Below are positions 44,986 to 52,946 of a stretch of 64,000 nt of DNA, piece by piece. A program made the position numbers and the translations under genes. The notes under the pieces were generated by a model, which was not told the DNA's origin, made no database searches, and saw nothing but the letters and a program-made list of their open reading frames with translations. How positions within the stretch are numbered: position 1 is the stretch's first letter; each line of letters opens with the position of its first letter. The stretch comes from Prescottella subtropica (GTDB taxonomy: Bacteria; Actinomycetota; Actinomycetes; Mycobacteriales; Mycobacteriaceae), in NCBI RefSeq assembly GCF_005434945.1, contig NZ_SKCH01000014.1:1-64000 (forward strand). Reading direction: 5' to 3'.

Positions 44986-45996
44986 TCAGGTACGCGTGGT
45001 GGCGGCCCAGTGGTCGGCGGGCACGACCTCGTCGGGGCGCGGTGGATGCGGTGGGGTGCCGTCGCCGAACGGCCGGCCGCCGAGGGCCTCCCGGTTGTGC
45101 GGTTCGAGCCAGTGCGACAGGTCCGGACCCTTCGGGACGATCCGCGTCGGATCGATGGTCGTGTGCACCATGTAGTAGTGACGTTTGATGTGGTCGAAGT
45201 CGATCGTGTCGCCGAACCCGGGGGTCTGGAACAGGTCCCGCGCGTAGTTCCACAGCACCGGCATCTCGGACAGCTTGCTGCGGTTGCACTTGAAGTGGCC
45301 GTGGTAGACGGCGTCGAACCGGACGAGGGTGGTGAACAGCCGCACATCGGCCTCGGTAATGGTGTCGCCCACCAGGAATCGTTGCGTCGAGAGTCGGTCG
45401 GTGAGCCGGTCGAGGCCGGCGAACAGCCGGTCGTACGCCTCGTCGTACGCGTCCTGCGAGCCGGCGAACCCGCACCGGTAGACGCCGTTGTTGACGTCGC
45501 GGAACACGAACTCGGCGACCTCGTCGATCTCGTCGCGTCGATCCACCGGATACAGGTCCGGGGCACCCTCACGGTGGAACTGCCGCCACTGCGTCGACAG
45601 GTCGAGAGTGATCTGCGCGAAGTCGTTGGTGACGACCTGCCCGGTCGGGACGTCGACGATCGCGGGCACCGTGATCCCACGCGGATAGTCCGGATCCCGC
45701 GCGAAGTAGGCGTCCTGCAGCCGGGGGATCTGCAGGACCGGGTCGACGCCGCCGGGGTCGAGGTCGAACGTCCAACTGCGCTCGTCGTGGGTGGGGCCGC
45801 AGATCCCCATGGACAGAACGTCTTCCAGTCCGAGAAGGCGGCGGACGATGATCGCACGGTTCGCCCACGGGCAGGCCCGCGCGACGACCAGCCGGTACCT
45901 GCCGGGTTCGACCGGGTAGCCGTCGCGGCCGTCCTCGGTGACCCGGGTGGTGAGGTAGTGCATGTCGCGGGTGAATTCCGCATCGTTGTCGCTCAT
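44986..45996 (-). CDS. Xi-class glutathione S-transferase / glutathionyl-hydroquinone reductase-like
   Basis: The 336-residue protein has the Xi-GST hallmark CPWA as RACPWANRAIIVRRLLG (Cys about residue 42), TVPAIVD with a cis-Pro, and a C-terminal helical domain (FLVGDTITEADVRLFTTLVR). Family enzymes reduce glutathionyl-hydroquinones through the CPWA cysteine. Actinobacteria of this group make mycothiol rather than glutathione, so a mycothiol adduct is the likely substrate here; this is inference. Confidence 0.88.
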   Translation of the reverse strand: MSDNDAEFTRDMHYLTTRVTEDGRDGYPVEPGRYRLVVARACPWANRAIIVRRLLGLEDVLSMGICGPTHDERSWTFDLDPGGVDPVLQIPRLQDAYFARDPDYPRGITVPAIVDVPTGQVVTNDFAQITLDLSTQWRQFHREGAPDLYPVDRRDEIDEVAEFVFRDVNNGVYRCGFAGSQDAYDEAYDRLFAGLDRLTDRLSTQRFLVGDTITEADVRLFTTLVRFDAVYHGHFKCNRSKLSEMPVLWNYARDLFQTPGFGDTIDFDHIKRHYYMVHTTIDPTRIVPKGPDLSHWLEPHNREALGGRPFGDGTPPHPPRPDEVVPADHWAATTRT

Positions 45997-46039
45997 CGGA
46001 TCAGCTCCTCGGCGGATCGACTCCGGTTGCAGACGCCTC

Positions 46040-46744
46040 TCACACGGTACTGCGCGGCACCGTGATCGAGACGGCCGTTCCCAGTTCCTCGTAACCGAGT
46101 CGAGCCGCCAGCCGGCGAGCCGCGACGTTGTCGAGATGTGCTCGCCACTGCGGGACCAGACCGGTGTTGAGGGCGTCGTTCGTCGCGAGAAGTCCGGCGG
46201 TCGCGCCGTATCCGCGGCGCCGGGCCGCAGGGTCGGTCAGCACCCCCATGTCGGCGACGATGCCCTGCCACTCGGCGTATCCGGCGGAGGCGACGGGTCG
46301 GTGCTCCGCGTCGAGGACGGTGAACCACGCGGTCCGGCCGGTGCGGGCGGCCTCGGCGACGTCGTCGGGTGGGCATGCCGATTCGAGGACCCGCGCATGC
46401 TCGGGGTCGTGGGAGATCAGGGGATCGGCGATTGCGGTCTCCGCTCCGAAATCGGCGGCCCAGGCCAGAGTGACGGGTCCCGATCCGCGCCCCGACCGGT
46501 CCTTGGCGAGGGCGAGCAGACCGCCCGGTGCGGCGAGGTCGTCGTCGGTGAGTGCGTGGGCGCGTTCGATCGCCCAGTCCGGCCCGACGAGGGCGGCGGC
46601 CCCGGCGATCGACACGAACCGGATCCGGTCCGCGGTGTCGTCGACCCGGACGTGCCGGACCCCGGTGGTATCGAACGCCCGATCGGGGAGGCCGAGTTCC
46701 CGCGCCCACGCGAGCCGGACGATGTCGATCTGATGCGAGTCCAC
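46040..46744 (-). CDS. GNAT-family N-acetyltransferase
   Basis: The 234-residue protein ends in a GNAT domain (about residues 135-225): VASAGYAEWQGIVADMGVLT on the beta4 strand and DPAARRRGYGATAG, the acetyl-CoA pyrophosphate loop (R/Q-x-x-G-x-G/A). The N-terminal half is a second, degenerate domain. The substrate is unknown. TACCGT lies 7 nt before the GTG, suggesting a leaderless transcript. It is divergent from the large LuxR regulator, 61 bp away. Confidence 0.82.
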   Translation of the reverse strand: MDSHQIDIVRLAWARELGLPDRAFDTTGVRHVRVDDTADRIRFVSIAGAAALVGPDWAIERAHALTDDDLAAPGGLLALAKDRSGRGSGPVTLAWAADFGAETAIADPLISHDPEHARVLESACPPDDVAEAARTGRTAWFTVLDAEHRPVASAGYAEWQGIVADMGVLTDPAARRRGYGATAGLLATNDALNTGLVPQWRAHLDNVAARRLAARLGYEELGTAVSITVPRSTV

Positions 46745-46805
46745 GCCGACAACGGTAGTGGCCGGGTACCGTCGAATTCGCGGGGACTAGGGAGAGTGGC
46801 GGTCC

Positions 46806-49208
46806 ATGTCGCGAGCGGTACGCAGCAGCGGTCGAGGCGGTACGGGAAACCTGCCGTCGTCGTTGACCACGTTCGTCGGGCGCCGCCGTGAATCCACGGC
46901 CGCCAAACGGCAACTCGTCCAGTCCCGGCTGGTGACGTTGACCGGCATCGGGGGAGTCGGGAAGACCCGGCTCGCGCTGCACGTCGCGCACGATGTCGCA
47001 TCGGAGTTCCCGGACGGGGTGTGGCTGGTCGAACTCGCGGAACTCCACGACCCCGAATCGGTTCCCGACCTGGTTGCGTCCGCACTGGGCCTGCACCAGC
47101 AGGCGGCGAGTTCCCCGACGGACCTGCTGGTCGAGCATCTGGCCGGACGTACCGCGCTGCTGGTTCTCGACAACTGCGAGCATCTGGTGGATTCGGCGGC
47201 GAAACTCGTCGACGTGCTGTTGCGGGACTGCCCGACCCTGCAGATCCTCACGACCAGCCGGGAGGGTCTGGGGGTGGGTGGCGAGTCGGTGCTGCGGGTC
47301 GAGCCGTTGCCGGTGCCGGATCCGGGGGCGCCGCCGGCGTTGGCGGCGCTGCCCCGGTACGAGTCGGTGACCCTGTTCGTGGAGCGGGCGCAGGCGGTGG
47401 TGCCCGAGTTCGCTGCCACGGAAGACAATCGGGTCGCGATCGCGCAGATCTGCCACCGGCTGGACGGGCTGCCGCTGCCGATCGAGTTGGCCGCGGCCCG
47501 GGTCCGGGTCCTGTCGCCGCAGCAGATCCTCGAGCGGCTCACCGACCGGTACCGGTTGCTCACCGCGGGCAGCCGGGGGGCGCCGACCCGGCAGCAGACG
47601 CTGCGACTGTCCATCGACTGGAGCTACGACCTGTGCACGCCGGTCGAACGCGGCCTGTGGAACCGGCTGTCGGTGTTCGCGGGCGGGTTCGGGATCGACG
47701 CCGTCGAGGGGGTGTGCGCGCACGCGGCGGCGTCCACGGAGACACTCGATCTGCTGACGTCGCTGGTCGACAAGTCGATCCTCACCGTCGAGGGCACAGG
47801 TGCGTCGACCCGGTACGGCATGCTCGAGACGGTGCGCGACTACGGCAGGGAGAAACTCGCGGAGTCGGGGGAGGTCGACGAGTGCCGCCGCCGGCACCGG
47901 GACTGGTATCTGCGGCTCGCCGAGTTCTCGTACGACAACTGGGTCGGCCCCCGCCAGGTGGAGCTGATCGACCGGCTCACCCGGGACGACGCGAACCTGC
48001 GTGACGCACTGGACTTCTGTGTGCGGGACGGGGCACGCGGGGTGCGGATGGTGCGTGCACTGTTCCCGCTGTGGTTCTGCCGGGGAACGTTGACCGAGGG
48101 ACGCCGCTGGTTCACCCGCGTGCTGGAGGCGGAGGACCGGGAGCAGTCGCCGCCGGTGCTCGTGGCGGCGCTCGGCGGGGCCGCGCAGCTGGCGGCGATG
48201 CAGGAGGATTTCGCGGCGGGGACGGCGCTCGTGCAGCGGGCGCAGCAGCTGGCGGACGCGAGTGGGAACCGCGTGCTCGAGGCCGCCGCCCGGCACGCGG
48301 CCGGACGGCTGAGCCTGTACCGGGGCGATCTGGAACCCGCACTCGCCGACCTGCGCCGGGCCCTGCCGGTACTGCGGTCGGCCGCCGACGTCTACCAGCT
48401 GATCCGGGCGCTCGAGGCGCTGGGGCTGGCCGGTGGGATGGTCGGGGACATCGCGCTGGCCCGGGCCTGCCACGAGGAGGTGCTGGACCTCACCCGGGCG
48501 CGGGGGGAACACCAGTTCCGGGCCCAGGCCATGTATCTGCTCGGGTTGTCCCTGTGGCGGGAGGGGGAGCGGGCGCGTGCCGTCGGCCTGTTCGCCGATG
48601 CGGTGCCGCTGTGCTGGTCGGTGGACGACACCTTCATCGGTGCCGGATGCCTCGAGTCGTTGGCGTGGGCGGCCGCCGATGCGCGGGAGGGGGAGCGGGG
48701 TGCGGTCCTGTCGGGGGCCGCGCACGCGTTGCGCAGCGAGATGGGGGTGCCCCCGGTGTTGATTCCGACGATGCTCGCGTATCCGGAGGAATGCCGTCGG
48801 CAGTGCCGACGACTGCTGGGGGATCGGGCGTTCGACGCGGCATTCGCGCGCGGCGGCAGCTTCCGGTTCGCCGACGCCGTCGATTTCGCGCTCGGGCGGA
48901 CCGGTACCGGGCGGGCCGGCGGGTTCGGTGGGGCGCCGATGCTGACCCGCAGCGAGACGGAGGCGCCCACCGCGCCCCTGCGGATCGTGGTGCCGGCGGA
49001 GGCCCCGCCCGCGTTGACCCGCAGGGAACGGCAGGTCGCGGACCTGGTCGCGCAGGGGATGACCAACCGGGCGATCGCCGAGACCCTGGTGATCTCGCCG
49101 CGCACGGCCGAGGGACACGTCGAGCGGGTGCTCGCGAAACTCGGGTTCGGGTCCCGGACCCAGATCGCGGCGTGGGTGGTCGAGCACGGCAACGAACAGG
49201 CCACGTGA
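46806..49208 (+). CDS. LuxR-family regulator with NB-ARC-like ATPase and TPR-like repeats
   Basis: This 800-residue protein has a STAND-type ATPase (Walker A GIGGVGKTRLAL, about residue 47; Walker B ALLVLDNCEH), a winged helix and helical sensor repeats (about residues 420-680), and a C-terminal LuxR HTH (about residues 738-795; LTRRERQVADLVAQGMTNRA). It resembles the large ATP-dependent regulators common in actinobacteria, which act as signal-gated activators. The ligand is unknown. It is divergent from a GNAT gene and is followed by an alpha/beta hydrolase 122 nt downstream. Confidence 0.9.
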   Translation: MSRAVRSSGRGGTGNLPSSLTTFVGRRRESTAAKRQLVQSRLVTLTGIGGVGKTRLALHVAHDVASEFPDGVWLVELAELHDPESVPDLVASALGLHQQAASSPTDLLVEHLAGRTALLVLDNCEHLVDSAAKLVDVLLRDCPTLQILTTSREGLGVGGESVLRVEPLPVPDPGAPPALAALPRYESVTLFVERAQAVVPEFAATEDNRVAIAQICHRLDGLPLPIELAAARVRVLSPQQILERLTDRYRLLTAGSRGAPTRQQTLRLSIDWSYDLCTPVERGLWNRLSVFAGGFGIDAVEGVCAHAAASTETLDLLTSLVDKSILTVEGTGASTRYGMLETVRDYGREKLAESGEVDECRRRHRDWYLRLAEFSYDNWVGPRQVELIDRLTRDDANLRDALDFCVRDGARGVRMVRALFPLWFCRGTLTEGRRWFTRVLEAEDREQSPPVLVAALGGAAQLAAMQEDFAAGTALVQRAQQLADASGNRVLEAAARHAAGRLSLYRGDLEPALADLRRALPVLRSAADVYQLIRALEALGLAGGMVGDIALARACHEEVLDLTRARGEHQFRAQAMYLLGLSLWREGERARAVGLFADAVPLCWSVDDTFIGAGCLESLAWAAADAREGERGAVLSGAAHALRSEMGVPPVLIPTMLAYPEECRRQCRRLLGDRAFDAAFARGGSFRFADAVDFALGRTGTGRAGGFGGAPMLTRSETEAPTAPLRIVVPAEAPPALTRRERQVADLVAQGMTNRAIAETLVISPRTAEGHVERVLAKLGFGSRTQIAAWVVEHGNEQAT

Positions 49209-49330
49209 GCGCAGCGCCGGCCACCGGGAGAACACGTATCCGAACCGGGTAGTTCTACGGTCGTGCGGGGTGGGTGCAGGACGCGACTCTGGATCGGTTC
49301 CCACCGATCGCACGAGACGAGGTTCCCCCG

Positions 49331-50167
49331 ATGCGCAGCACCGCCTACCCGCGCCCGACGATCGCTCCCGCCGCTCCCTCGTGTGTACGGGAGACGGCGG
49401 TCGACGGCCGGTCGGTGGCGTACACGGTGGCCGGTTCCGGCCGGCCGGTGGTCTTCCTGCACGGGTTCGGTCTCACCCACCGCACGTACGGCGGTGCGAT
49501 CGCGGCCCTGGCCGCATCCGGGAACCGGGTGTACGCGCCGGCACTGCCGGGGTTCGGCGGTACCGACCCGCTGGCGCCGTCGGGCGACGGCTTCGACGGG
49601 TACGCACGCTGGGTCGGGGAGTTCCTCGACGCGGCCGGGGTGGACGAGCCCGTCACGGTCGTCGGTCATTCGTTCGGCGGCGGGGTGGGGTTGGCGTCGG
49701 CGCATGCGCTCGGCGACCGGGTGTCGCGTCTGGTGCTCGTCAACTCGGTCGGCGGTGGTTCGTGGTCGCCGGACGGGACGGTCCGCGAGATCCGGCACCG
49801 GCCGTTGTGGCGGTGGGTGACCTCGGCCGCCGTGGACACGATCGTCTCGGGCACCCCGGCGTCCACGCTCGCGTCGATCGGCGGTGACGCGTTGCGCAAC
49901 GCGCTGCGCGCGCCGGGGTCGGTGTGGCGGATCGGGGATCTGGCGCGCAGCGCCGACCTGCGCACGGAGGCGGCGTGCGTGGCCGATCGGGGCGTTCTGA
50001 CGACCCTGCTGTGGAGCCGCGGCGACACGTTCATTCCGCGGGCGAGTTTCGAGTCGTTGCGGCGGGCGCTGCGGGACCCGCACGTGCACCGGGTGGCGGG
50101 CTGCCACAGTTGGCTGATCAGCGACCCGGACACGTTCGGGCGGGCCGTTCACGCGACGGAAATGTGA
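49331..50167 (+). CDS. Alpha/beta hydrolase
   Basis: The 278-residue hydrolase has VVFLHGFGLTHRTYG (oxyanion hole), VVGHSFGGGVGLASA with G-H-S-F-G nucleophile elbow, LLWSRGDTFIP and a C-terminal histidine in AGCHSWLI. GAGG lies 8 nt before ATG 49331; the frame could begin at 49274 but without a ribosome site. It may be a target of the LuxR regulator just upstream. The substrate is unknown. Confidence 0.85.
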   Translation: MRSTAYPRPTIAPAAPSCVRETAVDGRSVAYTVAGSGRPVVFLHGFGLTHRTYGGAIAALAASGNRVYAPALPGFGGTDPLAPSGDGFDGYARWVGEFLDAAGVDEPVTVVGHSFGGGVGLASAHALGDRVSRLVLVNSVGGGSWSPDGTVREIRHRPLWRWVTSAAVDTIVSGTPASTLASIGGDALRNALRAPGSVWRIGDLARSADLRTEAACVADRGVLTTLLWSRGDTFIPRASFESLRRALRDPHVHRVAGCHSWLISDPDTFGRAVHATEM

Positions 50168-50176
50168 TCTGAGTCA

Positions 50177-50182
50177 TATAGT
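50177..50182 (+). promoter_or_regulatory. -10 box of the acyl ligase operon
   Basis: TATAGT, a near-consensus -10 box, lies between the hydrolase stop and the ligase. It predicts transcription from about 50189, giving a leader of about 24 nt that carries GGAGG for the GTG at 50213. This rules out the GTG at 50183, which abuts the box. No clear -35 is seen. Confidence 0.6.
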
Positions 50183-50212
50183 GTGGCCATTCCCGACGCG
50201 TGGAGGTGGCCT

Positions 50213-51664
50213 GTGTCGTCGATCGTCCGCCGGCCTGACGGCCTGCTGCACTTCACCGGGCTCCCGGCGTGCCTCACCGAACTCCTCGACACCGCCGCGC
50301 ACCGGTACGCGTCCCGCGAGGCCGTCGTCGAGACCGGTGGCGTCCGGCTGACGTACGGGCAGCTGTGGACGTCGGCGTCCCGGATCGCCGGAGGACTGCT
50401 CGAACAGGGCGTGTCCATCGGCGACCGGGTCGCGATCCGGATGCCGAACGGGGCGCGGTGGGTCCAGGCGTTCCTCGGGGTGCTCCTCGCCGGCGGCGTG
50501 CCGGTGCCCGTGCATCCCGGACACGGATCCGAGCAGGTGCGGCACATCGTCGCCGACAGCGGCAGCATCCTCGTCCTCGACGCCGGCACCGTGTTCCCGG
50601 ACGGCACCCCGTTCATCGACGACGGTGCGGCCCCGCAGGATTCGGCGCTGTTGTTCTACACCGGCGGCACCACCGGCCCACCCAAGGGTGTCGAGTTGAG
50701 TCACGAGAACGTGCTGTCGACGATCGAGGCGGTGCTCCGGAGCCGCGGCACCCGCGGCGGCGACCGGCACGCGGTGCTGGTGCCGATGGGCGCGGCGTCG
50801 GCGTGCGTCGCGCAGGTGCTGCCGATCCTCGCGTCGGGCGGCACCGTCGTCCTGGTGCCGGATCCGGACCCCGACGCGCTGCTGCGGGTCCTGGCCACGG
50901 AGATGGTCGACCGGGTGAGTGTGACGGCGTCCCTCGCGCGGCGGCTCGCGGCCGCGTCGACGGATGCGGCGGCGGTGCGGGTCGTCGCACTCGACGACGA
51001 ACCGCTGTCGGTGGCGACGATCGTCCGACTGCAGCAGCTGTTTCCCGGCGCCGAGATCGTCTCCGGGTGGGGGATGACCGAGACCGGTGGCGCGGGCATG
51101 GTGCTGCCGGTGACGCCGCACCGGGACGGGACCGACCTGCTGCACGGCGGCATGGAGTTCGTGGTCGCCGACGACGACGGCGGGGCGGGGGAGTTGTGGT
51201 GCCGCGGCCCGAGCGTGATGCGCGGCTACTGGGCGGACCCGGACGGCACCGCCCGCACGACCGCCGGCGGCTGGCTGCACACCGGGGACGTCGTGCGGAT
51301 CGGGGCGGACGGTGGACTGCGGGTGGCGGGACGGGCCGCGGACGCCGTCGAGATCCCCCGCGGCGTCGTCTACGGCCGGGAGATCGAGGAGGCGGTGCTC
51401 GGCTGTGCCGGGGTGGCGGAGGCCGTCGCGGTCGGTGTCGACACCGACCGTGGTCCGGACCTGGGGGTGCTGGTGGTCCCCGAGTCTGGAACCGATCTGC
51501 GGCTCGACGCGGTCCGCGACTTCCTCGACGTGCCGCTCGGTCACCGGTTGCCGCCGCGGCTGTGCGTGAGTGCCCCGGCCCTGCCGCGCGGTGCCACGGG
51601 CCGGGTCGACCGTCGGACGGTGCGACGATGGTTGGAGGCGAACTGCGCGACGAAGGAGCGCTGA
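50213..51664 (+). CDS. AMP-dependent acyl/acid-CoA ligase-like protein, catalytic Lys replaced
   Basis: The 483-residue ANL protein has a P-loop FYTGGTTGPPKGVELSHEN (about residue 148), GWGMTETGGAG, and the GWLHTGDVVRIGADGG hinge. The C-terminal adenylation lysine (usual GK-x-x-R) reads TGRVDRR, with Arg in its place, and the hinge region GRAADAVEIPRG also departs from the usual K-x-x-G. It may make an adenylate poorly or use another mechanism. GGAGG lies 7 nt before GTG 50213. Five bases separate it from the deaminase gene. Confidence 0.85.
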   Translation: MSSIVRRPDGLLHFTGLPACLTELLDTAAHRYASREAVVETGGVRLTYGQLWTSASRIAGGLLEQGVSIGDRVAIRMPNGARWVQAFLGVLLAGGVPVPVHPGHGSEQVRHIVADSGSILVLDAGTVFPDGTPFIDDGAAPQDSALLFYTGGTTGPPKGVELSHENVLSTIEAVLRSRGTRGGDRHAVLVPMGAASACVAQVLPILASGGTVVLVPDPDPDALLRVLATEMVDRVSVTASLARRLAAASTDAAAVRVVALDDEPLSVATIVRLQQLFPGAEIVSGWGMTETGGAGMVLPVTPHRDGTDLLHGGMEFVVADDDGGAGELWCRGPSVMRGYWADPDGTARTTAGGWLHTGDVVRIGADGGLRVAGRAADAVEIPRGVVYGREIEEAVLGCAGVAEAVAVGVDTDRGPDLGVLVVPESGTDLRLDAVRDFLDVPLGHRLPPRLCVSAPALPRGATGRVDRRTVRRWLEANCATKER

Positions 51665-51669
51665 ACGAG

Positions 51670-52638
51670 ATGACCGGGACACCACTGGCGGAACTGCACC
51701 TGCACCTCGAGGGGGCGCTCGGACCGGAGCTGATCTTCGCGTTCGCGGAACGGAACCGGATGCACCTGCCGTACGGCTCGCTCGCCGACCTCGAGGCCCG
51801 CTACGAGTTCACGGATCTGCAGTCGTTCCTCGACCTGTACTACGCGAATCTGGCGGTGCTGCGCACGGCGGACGACTTCGCCGACCTCACCCGCGACTAT
51901 CTGCGCCGGGCCGCGGCCGCCGGGGTGCGGCACGCGGAGATCTTCTTCGATCCGCAGGCGCACACCGCCCGGGGCGTGCCGCTGCAGGTGGCGCTCGACG
52001 GCATCCTCGACGTCCTCGCGGTCAGCGAACGCGAGTTCGGGGTGAGCACGGGTCTCATCGCGTCGTTCCTGCGGGACCAGCCCGTGCACGACGCGGAAGC
52101 GGTGCTCGGCGAGCTGCTGCGGCTGCGGGCGCCGATCATCGGGGTGGGGCTCGATTCGGCGGAGGTCGGGAACCCGCCGACCCTGTTCGAGGACGTGTTC
52201 GCCCGCGCCCGCGCGGAGGGGTTGCACGCCGTCGCGCACGCCGGGGAGGAGGGCCCGCCCGACTACATCCGGCAGGCGCTCGATCTGCTCGGGGTCGAAC
52301 GCGTCGACCACGGGGTGCGCTGCCTCGAGGACCCCGAACTCGTGCAGCGGCTCGTCGACGAGGAGATCCCGCTGACGGTGTGCCCGCTGTCGAACGTGCG
52401 GCTGTGTGTGGTGGAGTCGCTCGAGGAGCATCCGCTGCGCGCGATGCTGGACGCCGGCCTGAAGGTGACGGTCAACTCCGACGACCCCGCCTACTTCGGC
52501 GGGGACGTCGGCGTGAACTTCGCGCAGCTGCGGGAGCGGCTCGCCCTCACCGACGCCGAGACGGAGACCCTGGCCCGCAATTCGATCGAGGCGTCGTTCG
52601 CGTCGCCGGCCCGCAAGGCGCAACTGCTGGCGATGTGA
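51670..52638 (+). CDS. Adenine/adenosine deaminase family protein (adenine-deaminase type)
   Basis: The 322-residue amidohydrolase has HLHLEGALGPELIF (metal site), HAEIFFDPQAHTARGV, HAGEEGPPDY, VDHGVR and NSDDPAYF, so all zinc ligands and the catalytic Glu are visible. The FTDLQSFLDLYY and FFDPQAHT segments point to the adenine deaminase branch (AAH1-like) rather than classical adenosine deaminase. It should release ammonia from adenine in purine salvage. AAGGAG lies 11 nt before the ATG, inside the end of the ligase gene, so the two are co-transcribed. Confidence 0.88.
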   Translation: MTGTPLAELHLHLEGALGPELIFAFAERNRMHLPYGSLADLEARYEFTDLQSFLDLYYANLAVLRTADDFADLTRDYLRRAAAAGVRHAEIFFDPQAHTARGVPLQVALDGILDVLAVSEREFGVSTGLIASFLRDQPVHDAEAVLGELLRLRAPIIGVGLDSAEVGNPPTLFEDVFARARAEGLHAVAHAGEEGPPDYIRQALDLLGVERVDHGVRCLEDPELVQRLVDEEIPLTVCPLSNVRLCVVESLEEHPLRAMLDAGLKVTVNSDDPAYFGGDVGVNFAQLRERLALTDAETETLARNSIEASFASPARKAQLLAM

Positions 52639-52644
52639 GCCGCG

Positions 52645-52907
52645 TCAGCGCCGCCCGGTCACGAGTTTGACCACGTACAGCAGGATGATCGCGCCGAACA
52701 GGCAGGTCAGGAAGCTGAAGGTCCAGCCGCCGCTCTCGACGTCGAAGAATGCGCTGAGGATGAAGCCGCCGATGAGCCCGCCGACGATGCCGACGACGAC
52801 GTTGAGCAGGATGCCCATCTGCTCGTCGGTCTTCATGATCTTGCTGCCGATCCAGCCGGCGAGGCCGCCGATGACGATCCAGGCGATGATTCCGAGAGAG
52901 AGAGCAC
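52645..52907 (-). CDS. GlsB/YeaQ/YmgE-family membrane protein with out-of-frame start
   Basis: The frame 52905-52645 encodes a protein of the GlsB/YeaQ/YmgE (transglycosylase-associated) family: three helices with GIIAWIVIGGLAGWIGSKIM and GIVGGLIGG. GAAAGGA and a GTG at 52907 form an ideal start, but that GTG is in another frame and reads a stop after 24 codons. Removing one CT from the (CT)5 tract just after it (GTG CTC TCT CTC GGA) restores the protein. No ATG, GTG or TTG starts the correct frame nearby. It is either a sequencing slip, a pseudogene, or a phase-variable gene. Confidence 0.72.
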
Positions 52908-52946
52908 GATGGGTCCTTTCGTCGGGTGGCCCGCGGCGGGTCGCGC

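Noticed and set aside
45993-49313. A 1106-codon open frame antisense to the LuxR regulator
   Set aside because: Arg/Pro-rich shadow without family motifs; the plus-strand gene shows full domains.
50213-52638. Natural-product biosynthetic cluster
   Set aside because: One ligase and a deaminase without carrier domain, PKS or NRPS modules do not support a cluster.
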